In this document: positions 29,804-39,500 of the stretch, piece by piece
Layout: each line of letters begins with the position of its first letter
Numbering within the stretch: the first letter of the stretch is position 1
NCBI GenBank assembly: GCA_017893485.1
Contig: CM030364.1
Span: 250,657,731-250,721,730 of the forward strand
Source of the DNA: Hemerocallis citrina
Taxonomy: Eukaryota > Streptophyta > Magnoliopsida > Asparagales > Asphodelaceae
Length of the DNA stretch: 64,000 bases
Reading direction: 5' to 3'
Notes under the pieces: generated by a model
What the model saw: only the letters and a program-made list of their open reading frames with translations
What the model was told of the DNA's origin: nothing
The model's database searches: none
Program-made: the position numbers and the translations under genes

Positions 29804-30171
29804 CCCCCTCGTCGCTGAATCTGATCGAATTGGGGATTTATGAAAACTCTAGAAATAGAGAAATGGCGGCTGCGAGAGCGAGAGCGAACGACGACGGCAG
29901 TTGCAAGAGCGAACGGCAGAGGCGGCTGATGCGAGAGCGAATCAGCGATCTTGAGGGCGACAAGGGTTTCGAGGAAGAGAGAATTGATGGCGGGGAGGGA
30001 AAGAGTGAAAGAACTTAGGCCAGTGGAGTGGGAAATTTTGAGATTGAAGAGGAGATTTTCCTTCTTCTGGAAATTAGGGTCTTCCAGAAATTAGGGTTTT
30101 TGGGCGCAAAGAGAGAAAGAAAGAGAGGGAAGTGGGAATTTTAGGGATGGAGAAACTTATTAATGATGTTG

Positions 30172-30312
30172 AAGTCCCCGGCATTTCAAAACGCCGGGAT
30201 ATCTCATTAACCCCGGCATTTTCTATAAACTTCGGAGTATGTTTCAACACCATTGGCGCTTTACCCAAACGCCGGGCTAGTTTCGCCGGGGTTTCCCATC
30301 TTTTTTGTAGTG
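30172..30312 (-). repeat. Right terminal region of the CACTA element
   Basis: It contains CCCCGGCATTTCAAAACGCC near 30177, CCCCGGCATTTTC near 30212, a CCAAACGCCGGG copy near 30266 and GCCGGGGTTT near 30285. It ends in TTTTTTGTAGTG at 30312 and is followed by CAG. The layout mirrors the left end. Confidence 0.75.
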
Positions 30313-31954
30313 CAGGTGTCATGGTGGTGACATAATTGATGTATGAAAGAACAATTTTCTCGGTAAAGGGATGCCCAAATCTCTTAACTCCTTGCAATGT
30401 CATACCGTAATTAGAGAGAGACATCAAAAAGTTGGTGACAAAAAAGGAATTTTTATAAATTACCGAGAAGAGCCCAGAGAGGGGGGAAAAAAGACTTGGT
30501 TCTTTGAAGAGGGCCATGTAGGGCATCAACTAGAGCAACGAACCAAGAAAATAAGGTTCCAATATGAAGTTTATACAAAAAGACGCTACAACATTAGCTA
30601 TCTGAAACTCGAAAGGTTTTAATTTTACGTTCCTTAATAAGACTATTTTTTGTTACCAATTGCATTGCATTCAACCCATCATATTATTGGGATTGGGGCA
30701 TCAACCAACGCCCGTTGTCGTAGCGGAACTTATTAGAGTAATGCGGAAGTCGAAGAGATGAGACGAATCAATTGAGCAAGCAAGTTGATCCACCAATCCA
30801 AACAAAAACACAACTAGGATTTATCCCGGTTAGTTTTTGCTTAATCCGAGGAAAAATATAGGAAGATCTGATATTCAACTAGAAAAGATTACAAGGAGCT
30901 ATTGGTTCACTCAATACAAGGAATTAAACTCACTCACCAAGAACTATCTCTTTCGGGTCTCTCTTTGCAATGGAGAAAAGAATCTATGAAGTACAACCTC
31001 TCATATTGGAGGAGTTTACAATATATATAGAAGAATAGAGAGAAACCTAGTTATAATCTTGATTCCCAGTTGTCCGATATAACCTAAAAAAGAAGTAACT
31101 GAATAGGAGCCGTACGATCTAACTTGGAGTTAAAAATTGGGACCTAACAAATCGAGGTCCAAAAACGAACACAGCGCCGCGGCGGTCGACCGTCCAACAA
31201 GACCGGTCGACCATACCACTCTAACAATCCCTGTACTACGAGCGGTCAGGGGGTGCGGTCGATCGCAACTATGCCTACACCTTGTTGCTGTTGTTTTCTT
31301 CTTCTACTCACTTCAACGCTTCGAACTCCGTGCTTCATCTTACCTTCTTCTAATCTGAACAACAAGTATACAAGACACAATCCTAACACATATATGTTTC
31401 GATCACTCTACCTTGCATCCCTCCTCAACTTAAAACAAACCATTTTCACTTATATGTAAGATTGGCGATGTGAGGTGGAGTTTGTCTACTCCCTTTCATA
31501 CCCAACAGTTTTCTACAATTCTACATCCGAAAATGGTTTTGAAAAATTTTGTTACAAAGATAACAAACAAAATCAAGTATTAGACTTTTAAAAATAACTC
31601 AACAACCTCTGATTAGACATACTTTGCAACATTCATCAGGCAATTTCACAAGCATGTATGGGCAACCCAAAAAAATCAAAGTTTCAAACAACTTCCTAAT
31701 AATGGGTTCAACACTTTTCGACTATCCAAACAAACTACAATGCAAATTTAGTTCGTAGAAGGAAATTTAATTAGTAAAGGTTAATTCACATACTAGTGGG
31801 TTGTGTACTGTACTTTGGTGTTCCCTAGACGACCAGAGAATGAGAGTCGCCGGAGGCGGAGAAGACGGCGGGAGAGGGAAAGAGAATGAGGGTCTCCCTT
31901 CTTTTTTTTTTGTCCGATCGATGGGTAAAAGATGCTTACAAAGTGGTAGTCTGT
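30313..31954. other. Flank of the CACTA element, no confident gene
   Basis: The first ~220 bp keep an open frame on the minus strand (30529-30313, including SLSNYGMTLQGVKRFGHPFT), possibly an old copia gag or a host exon. Joined across the CAG target site to the left flank, it continues open for about 18 codons to 7113. From about 30700 to 31480 there is LTR-like wording, but no boundaries were found. A short GC-rich patch lies at 31840-31890. Confidence 0.4.
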
Positions 31955-32584
31955 GTATTTACACTTTTTTCCTGAAATAGGCCACTTTTTAAAACTATTT
32001 TCAAAATAGGCCACCTTCGAAACTAATTTTCAAAATAGTCTAATGCAATATCTAATCGCGGAACTTTTTGCTGTACTAGGCCACTTTTTGAAAGTATTTG
32101 CGATTATGAATCAGTTTCAAAACTATTAGCACTCGTGTGCTACTTGGTGCCACGTCAGCAACGGCCGCTATTCTCATTAGCGGTATCTTCACTTTGAAAG
32201 TCGCTAATGGAAATAGTGGTCTAGGTTTGAAAATATTTGATTTTTTTTTGTTTTCGCTATTCCCATTAGCGACCGAAGTATATGTGAGGTTGTTAATGGG
32301 ATTAACGACCTCAAATGAATGTATTGAGACACTTTGCGATTTTTAAAAAGCTTTTGCTCACTTGGGAAAAAACAAAATAAAACTGAGATCGCTAGTTCAA
32401 ATAGTGACCTTAGTTAAAGTCTAAATCTCATTGCTCTATAAAATTTGCAAAATAATCATCCAACTGAGGTTGCTATTTGAAATAGTGACTTTAGTAAACT
32501 TTGGTCGCTATTCTCAATAACGATCTCAGTAGGAAACTCAATCTCCTTGTTTTTTGTAAAATTTGCAAAATAGTCACACAACTA

Positions 32585-32760
32585 AGGCCTCTATTCGGAA
32601 TAGCGAACTTAGTATAATAAAGGCCTCTATTCGGAATAGTGACCTTAGTACAATAAATGCCTCTATTCAGAATAGCGACCTGAGTACAATAAAGGTCTCT
32701 ATTCCGAATAACGATATTTGTCCAATTAAAGTCGTTATTCTGAATAGTGACCTTAGTTTC
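32585..32760. repeat. 36-bp tandem repeats, about five copies
   Basis: GCCTCTATTCGGAATAGCGA and variants begin at 32587, 32623, 32659 and 32695, exactly 36 bp apart. Each unit is close to self-complementary around TATTCnGAATA. It forms the loop of the inner inverted repeat. Confidence 0.85.
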
Positions 32761-33078
32761 AAAAATAAATTGATTGTTATTTTTTCAGAGAGCACGAGCT
32801 CTCTATATTTTGCTAAGTGTTGGAATACAGTTCATTAAATGTCGCTAATCTCATTAGCCACCTCAAATATATTTCGGTCGCTGGTGATAATAGCGACAGC
32901 AAACAAAAAATTCCAAATATTTTCAAACATACGCAGCTATTCTCATTTGCAACTTTCAAAGTAAAGAGGTTGCTAATAAGAATAGCGGCCTCTGCTGATG
33001 TGGCACTAAGTAGCCCACGAGCGCTAATAGTTTCGGAATTGGCCCATGATCGCAAATATTTTCAAAAAGTGGCAAACT

Positions 33079-33814
33079 ACGGCAAAAACTCCAATTGCGA
33101 CCTATTTGATTTCGAGATCGCGGTTCACAACTGTGACCTAAGTATATATCATACATATTTGGTTAATAGACTCGGAGACTTGAAAAAAAATTGCCTATGT
33201 GACAAATATGAGGCTGCAGTTTGGATACTCCAAAGGTCACAGTTTACAAATGCGGCCTCCTATATATGATCGAATGGGTATTAGAAGGTTTTATAATCTG
33301 GACTGAGGCCACAGTTGTGAACTGCGGCCTATGTATTATCAATGCCACGGTGCCTAACTGTGACCTCTTATATTTCACGTGTGTATGATATATGCTTGGG
33401 CTGCAGTTGTAAACTGCGGCCACGAAATCGAAGAGGTCGCAGTTCGGTACTGCGACCTATATGTAGTTTTGAGGCCGCATTCAATACCCAACTGCGGCCT
33501 CCTATTTTTTCACATTTTACACTTGAGCAATTTCCCCCCAAAATTCTAAGTCTATTAGTCAAATATGTATGATATATACGTAGGTCGCAGTTGTGCACTG
33601 CTGCCACAAAATCGAAGAAGCGACAACTCGGTACTACGGCCCATGTAGTTTGGAGGCCACAGTACCCAACTACGACCTCCTATTTTTCACATTTTACACA
33701 TGGAAAAAAAATTTACAAATGCGGCCTCCTATTAAACCAATTTTTTCCAAGTCTCCGAGCCTTAGGCCGCAGCTGTGAATTGCGGCCTCGAAATCAAAGA
33801 TGTTGTAGTTAGGT
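33079..33814. repeat. Array of GGCCGCAGTT/AACTGCGGCC palindromes
   Basis: Inverted pairs such as CACAGTTGTGAACTGCGGCC, GGTCGCAGTTCGGTACTGCG and TAGGCCGCAGCTGTGAATTG recur every 40-110 bp, e.g. near 33115, 33310, 33400, 33440, 33580 and 33770. Each can form a ~10-bp stem. The repeats explain the short open frames here. Confidence 0.7.
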
Positions 33815-33917
33815 ATTGCGTTAGTCTATTTTGAAAATTAGTTTCGAAAGTGGCATAGTTTGAGAATTAGTTTTAAAAAGTGGTCTATTTCGGGAAAAAA
33901 ATCGTGTATCTATAATA

Positions 33918-34907
33918 TCTCTACTACTATAATGGGAGAAGGCCTTAGTGTAATTTGTCATCAACCTAAATATTTTCGAAAGTGGACCAGTTATGGACTA
34001 GTTTTGGTAAATATTTTCGAAAGTGGACCAGTTTGGTAAATATTTTCCACAGTGGATCAGTTTGAAAATTATTTTATTTTTACCCTTTTCATTATCTCTT
34101 CAATTTTTTCCACGTGCACGTGTGCACGTGTATTATCCCTTCAATTTTTTCCACGTGCACGTGTGCACGTGTATGATACTTGTAATATTATAATGGTAGA
34201 GTTGGGGTTGTCATTTGTAGACAACCTGTAATTTTTAGACATTCAACCATCTAATCTCAACCACTTATTTTTAAGTATAAATTATATTAACTATCCATTT
34301 AGTCAAATGTTATCAGTTACTATAATATCATCAAAGCTCAAATTTATTTACGACATAATTATTTACAAAAGTGTCACTCATACAAAATAAAAAGTTAGTA
34401 CCACTGGGGGTAATTGTAAGAAGTATAGTAAGGATTTGAGATGGGTAAAATGAGTTCTCAGGTTCGATAGTAGACAACGTCTTAGTCTTTACTTTTTAAA
34501 ACAAACTTAGTTCATGCATCGCACGTGCATATTGCTATAATACTATAATGGGAGAGTTGGAGTAGTCATTTGTAGACAACCTATAATTTGTAGACAACCT
34601 AGAATTTGTAGACAATCAACCATTTAATCTCAACCATTCATTTTTAAGTGAGAGTTATACAAACCATTCATTTACTCAACTGTTGTTAGCTACCATAATA
34701 TCCTCAAAGTTCAAATTTTTTTACGACATAATTATTTACAAAAGTGTCACTCATATAACATTACAAATTGTGCCACTATGCGTAATTTGTAAAGAGTATG
34801 CATGAATAAAGGGATGTCTCAGGGTCGATGCCAGTTTACGTCTTATTATTTACTTTATAATAAGAAATAATTTGATTAGAACGTGCATTGCACGTGCAGA
34901 TTACTAA
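33918..34907 (+). mobile_element. Helitron-like element with tandem internal units
   Basis: The start TCTCTACTACTATAATGGGA lies after an A at 33917. The end has an ACGTGCATTGCACGT hairpin (34881-34895), then CTAA at 34904-34907, followed by T. This is the layout of plant Helitrons: 5' TC, 3' hairpin plus CTRR, and insertion between A and T. Related unit starts recur near 34186 and 34543 (TATTATAATGGTAGAG, TACTATAATGGGAGAG). The two downstream units align over about 300 bp (TGTAGACAACCT, TTACGACATAATTATTTACA, GTGTCACTCATA). There are no Rep/helicase genes. Confidence 0.6.
34104..34171. promoter_or_regulatory. Cluster of six G-boxes in a 41-bp tandem duplication
   Basis: CACGTG occurs at 34111, 34117, 34125, 34152, 34158 and 34166. 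The unit TCAATTTTTTCCACGTGCAC is present twice at a 41-bp step. G-boxes are binding sites for plant bHLH and bZIP factors. No gene start lies close by; the ARGLU1-like gene begins 2.3 kb downstream. Confidence 0.6.
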
Positions 34908-36275
34908 TATATGAAGAGGGAAAGTTTTTGGTGGAGTAAAGTGAAAATTTCATTTTATACGGTGGGTTTTCTGAAAAGACAACAATTTATGGATTTTTTT
35001 TCAAAGACACCGCACACATTTGACAATTATAAATAGGCCACCCATTAATTCTTATTTTAATAACAACTCTTTTGATACATAGCACTGGACTCTGTTTGAT
35101 ATTGATGCAAATGAATGGCCGAAAAGTCATACTACCACAAGTATTGCTGCAAAAATAAATTTAATTCCAAAATTTTATAAGATGTAAAAGCACTTTGGTT
35201 GAACTCACTTTTTAATTAAGTTTGCTAAACTCCTAATTTAAACTAAAAGTACAGTTACATCTAAAAGCACCGTCCAAAATCAATGCCAAATGGAATTTAA
35301 CAATGTGAGCCTCACAAAAAAAGAGAGTTAAATGCAAGATTATGAATGTCGTTAATATGATCTAGTTGGCGGTGTTTAACTCAGTTCAGATTATCAAGTA
35401 TGTCAACTTGCATTAAGATCAAACAAAATTAATATAATTGGCAGTGTTTATGAAAATAGAGATCTGTATTAGCTTATTTGTAATTCGCAAGCTAGTGGGG
35501 ACACGTATGGTTAGGTTTCATTTGTATAGCTGGTAGAATTTGGCATATCATAGCCAAACCCTTTGCATAGACTCGGCGTGCATTTGTATGGTTTGGAGAA
35601 GTTTATTTATGGAAAAACTTATTGTAAACAAGCTAGTTTAAAAACAAAACTACTGGACAATCACATTGTAAGCCAATAGAATATTCTGTAGAGTGATATA
35701 TCTCCTGTTAATTAAGACAAATTAAGATAGCAGTAATGAGTCATATATCTCATGTTAATTAACACAAATTAAGATAGCAGTAATGAGAACCATATATATC
35801 ACAGACTAGGATCAAATGTGTACACTTTCTCAGCTTCTCTGGATTAATAATCCGCACCTGTCTTTTGAATCTCCCCAAAAATACTAATATCAAAACCACC
35901 AGCAAAATTTCCTCCATCACCTACAAATTAAGGAAGAGATGAGAATACAAACAGAGATTTGCATTTGATAACAGTCAAGTATATATATAATTGATTGCAC
36001 AGACAAATTCCTGTTCCAGGATGACCAAACAAGAATGTGGTTGTATGAATTTCTTATTATATGCAAAAGGATATAAAAGTAATTTTATTATAAAATCCAT
36101 TCCCTCCCCTTTTGAACCAAAAAAGAAAATTATTATTTTTCCTCCCCTCCCCTTCTTTGAACCAAACAGAATTTTCATTAAATCCCTTCCCTCCCCTTCC
36201 CTCCCCTCCCTTAAAATCCCTCCCCTCCCCTCGAACCAAACAGACCCAAACACACAAAAGATAAAGGAAAAAGCC
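34908..36275. other. Intergenic region upstream of the ARGLU1-like gene
   Basis: AT-rich, without genes. TCATATATCTCATGTTAATT-type wording is repeated near 35700 and 35745. At 36100-36245 there is a polypyrimidine tract of CCCTCCCCT units ending in CGAACCAAACAGACCC, which looks like the terminus of a small hAT- or Tourist-type MITE; its other end is not clear. Confidence 0.4.
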
Positions 36276-36353
36276 TAAACCCTCTAACCCTATATAACCC
36301 AAACCCGTCTTCTTCTTCCTTCCCAATCCAATCCCCACCCCCAAATCGGCCCA
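36276..36353 (+). promoter_or_regulatory. Core promoter of the ARGLU1-like gene
   Basis: AAACCCT telo-box-like wording is followed by TATATAA at 36291-36297, and GGCCCA (a site II/TCP-type motif) lies at 36348-36353. The start codon is 165 bp after the TATA box. Telo-box and GGCCCA are common in promoters of broadly expressed plant genes. The leader then ends in AAATTGAGAGATTGAGCTCG. Confidence 0.55.
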
Positions 36354-36459
36354 AAACAAAACCCTTTTTTAAAATCCGACCCAATCCGTTTTCTTTGCTA
36401 AAGTTTCTACCTTTTCATCACAGCAAATTGAGAGATTGAGCTCGCAGTTTCGATCGGAG

Positions 36460-36569
36460 ATGCCTCGAACTCTGTCTCGGTCGCCGTCGTACAGGCGGCG
36501 GCGATCACCGTCGCCGGTGAGGCATAGGCGGAGCAGGCGCGATCGGAGCCGGTCTCCGTATTCCTATAG
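36460..36569 (+). CDS. ARGLU1: ARGLU1-like exon 1
   Basis: ATG at 36460 in CGGAGATGCC begins the RS domain. The exon ends TAT AG|GTGGAT, with two bases of an Arg codon carried over to exon 2. GC-rich, unlike the AT-rich surroundings. Confidence 0.9.
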
Positions 36570-39500
36570 GTGGATCCGTTCCCAATCTCTCAAACCCTAA
36601 TCTTTATCAATTTTATGATGTGGAGATTCGAGTGTTGTAATTTTGCCCTTAACTTGTGTTTTTGTAACGTCTTAAATTTTAATATAAATGAGAAATTTTT
36701 TCACGTCTTCACGAGTTTCTGGATAATTTTAGATTATGTTTTGGTTAGCTAGCATGGTTAATTCTTATGCAAATCTGGTACTTCTATATGGATGGAAAAG
36801 ATCGTGCCTTTATTGATATTGAGAGCAGTTGGAGCTCGGTTTGATGGTTTTGTTTATCAGCTGCGATAGTTTAGGATTAGCTTTATCGTTAACGTCAAAT
36901 GCATTGGACTTTGGAGCTCATTTGTTAGCAGTAGATTTTATGCTTTAGGTTTGATTGATTTTGAGCTTGCGATACTGCTGGGTGGTGGTGATGGTGGTGG
37001 TGGGGAGTGAAGGATGATCTCGTTGTGGAGTTAGTATTGTTGATAATTAGTGGGCCTATGTATGAAATATATTTTTTTCTAAAAAACATCCGGTGTATGC
37101 AGTAGATTCGGTGTGCATGTGTCTGTATGTGCTTATGTCAGATAATGTAATTTTTTTTAATACAAAGTGGGGGCGAGGATTGCACATTGTTACTTTTATC
37201 TGCGAGGAACAATAGGGCATTGATGTTTTTAGTGATTGGAGCCTTATGCATAGGCAGCATCTTAAGTTCTTCTAGTTTATGTTTCACTTGTGATACATGT
37301 AATTTAGTGTTCGATAAATTTGATAGCCACTTAGGTGCTATATTCTCAATTTCTTTTGTCCATGTTAATTTTAAGGTTTGATTCTTTGTTATATCAGTGA
37401 ATTAATGATTTGATTGTTGGAGATTCTCACAGAGAGAAGTTATGCATTTGTATTCATTAACAAAGTGCTTACAGTTACATATTGCTCTTCATTGCTGTAG
37501 TTTTATGATGCCAACAATTGTGGAGGACTTATTTTTAACTTTTTGAATTTTTGTTTAGTAATGGTAAAGAGACAAAATCGAATTATGGTTTATGATAATA
37601 TTTGAGGTTTGCAAATTCTATCAAGCTTAGATAAATATTTTAAAAATTATCTTCTTCATCTTTATAATTTGCAAGATTTCTTGGTTCACCCTTAACAAAG
37701 AACACACACAAGTATGTAGTTTTGGTTGTTTAGTGTTCCTCTTTAGTTCAATTGGAACAAACATGGAATTCTTTGATATAGATGGAGCCTACAAAGATTT
37801 CTATGTAGGAACGTATGAGGTAACTATATGTATATATAGGCTGCTTAACATGTATCATCCTACAGTTGAACTGAACCTCATATAGAATGGTCGGCTAATT
37901 GATGGAACTTTCTTTAATAGGAGGAAAAGTCGCTCTCCTTCTCCAAGATGGCGTAAAAGTCGTTCTCCAACTCCTAGGAGGCGAAAAAACCGCTCTCCCT
38001 CTCCAAGGCGGTACAAAAGACAAAGGAGTAGGAGTACTACAAAATCACCTATACGCAAGTCTCAAAGCCCTAGTGTTGGATCAGTTGAAAGAAAAAATAC
38101 CGCTGAGAAATTACGAGAAGAAGAAAGGAAAAGGTATTTAGCTTCCTCTCTCTCTGTCTTTTTAAGCATTTGCCATTTTGTAACAAAGGCTTTTAGATAT
38201 GTCCTATGTTCACTTCTCTTCACATGTATATAATATTGTGACAACATAAATATGCTTGTATACTTTTGTGATTGCACTTACAATTACATACACAACTATT
38301 GCCAACTGTATACACTTGACGCTTATTCCTCTTCAATCTGGTCAGTGCTCTTCTTTGGCAGTGAGTTCAACTTAATTACCCAAATCATGGTAATTCTATC
38401 TAACTGTCTGTAATGTTTTTCTACTGCTCCAAATTACAATTATGATAATTTATTATGTATTACCTATTAATTGGTAGGGTATTTTAGGCAGGTTATGAGT
38501 AAGTTTTTGTTGGTGAATGTTTGGTTCTGTGATGTGAAGGGGGAATGGCAGTCTGCTAGTTTAGGCATCTGTGACTTGGATGTGATGATTTATGTGACAT
38601 TTTGGAAGTTAAAATTTCAAAGAGAATGCAAATTTACATGTTTCCAGCAATAAAAAATGTCGGTATGTTAAGAAAGAGGAATTAAGTAACAGAAACAATA
38701 GAGGAACTAACAAAGATATATAAACATTTCACAAAGACATGCGTTTTCTTCATGAAAATATTGTGTTTTTTTACAAACAAAATAGGAAGTTAAATTTCAA
38801 GTTCAGGTTATGCTATTTTTCCTTTATTTTAAACCTTGATTTTTAATTATGCTTGAATCAAGTTTGTAGAGCTTTGTTCAAGCTCATCTTCACAACTAGT
38901 TGAGAAGCTTCGAGTTTGGCTTAATCAGACTTGTTTTGGCATATGCAAGCTAAGAATGTTGAAAATAGTTCACTCTTCGCAAAGCTCAGTTTGAGTTTGA
39001 ATCTTCTTAAGAGTTTCAGTTTTTTTAGTTTTAGTTTTTTTTTGGCAGTTCTTCATTGGAGTGATTTTAAGTATGATTATACAAAAACACAAAAGATATA
39101 AGTTTTCATATCTTTCTCAGTTTCTTCGGGAGTGTACTTCTCGGGACAATTATTTGATTGTTTGAATTAAATTGTCATACTTTTTGGGCTTTTCGTACAA
39201 AAAAGGAATATCATATATAAGTTATATGCAAAACAGCTTTTTATAGGAGTAAATAAATTTTGGACCCGCTACATATTAATATGTGCAATTTAGGGCGTTT
39301 TAGTGAGTCATTGTCATGGTTTCATATCTCAGTCTAGCTCCTTGATGCTCCAGCTCTACCGCTGTTTTGGCTTCCTATACCTCCAAAATGTGTGATGCCA
39401 ATAAATATTAGGTTGATCCCCAACTTTGGTATTGCGTTTTCAACGATAGTCAATAAACTTAACTAGTATATAAAAAAAGTAGCATGTTCATACTGTTATA

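Larger units (their letters stand above)
7169..30312. mobile_element. CACTA-type DNA transposon carrying two nested retrotransposons and captured exons
   Basis: The left end is CACTACAAATAACAAGG... at 7169. The right end, reversed, is CACTACAAAAAAGATGG... at 30312. Both share AAACCCC at the same distance and are flanked by CAG (7166-7168 and 30313-30315), the 3-bp target duplication expected of CACTA elements. Both subterminal regions hold repeated palindromes of the type CCCGGCGTTT..AAACGCCGGG (7215-7440 and 30172-30295). Removing the nested Tat element and its duplicated ATATG leaves about 8.7 kb. No TNP2-like transposase was recognised, so it is probably non-autonomous; the interior contains splice-flanked exon pieces of host-like genes. 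The pairing of the two ends across 23 kb is an inference from ends, subterminal repeats and target duplication together. Confidence 0.8.
31955..33912. mobile_element. Large foldback DNA element with nested inverted repeats
   Basis: The outer arms of about 95 bp (31955-32049 and 33815-33912) share TTTTTTCCTGAAATAG, CCACTTTTTAAAACTA and CGAAACTAATTTTCAAAATA in inverted order. A second inverted repeat of about 270 bp lies inside (32075-32345 and 32815-33078; CATTAGCGAC, GTGCTAATAGTTT and TTTGAGGTCG are examples). Between and beside the arms are arrays of short palindromes. There is no transposase. Long terminal inverted repeats would suit a Mutator-like or foldback element, but no target duplication could be fixed. 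Confidence 0.65.

Noticed and set aside
29713..30018. 101-codon plus-strand frame
   Set aside because: It is antisense to the captured first exon and its leader; the minus strand has the better start, splice donor and hydrophobic pattern.
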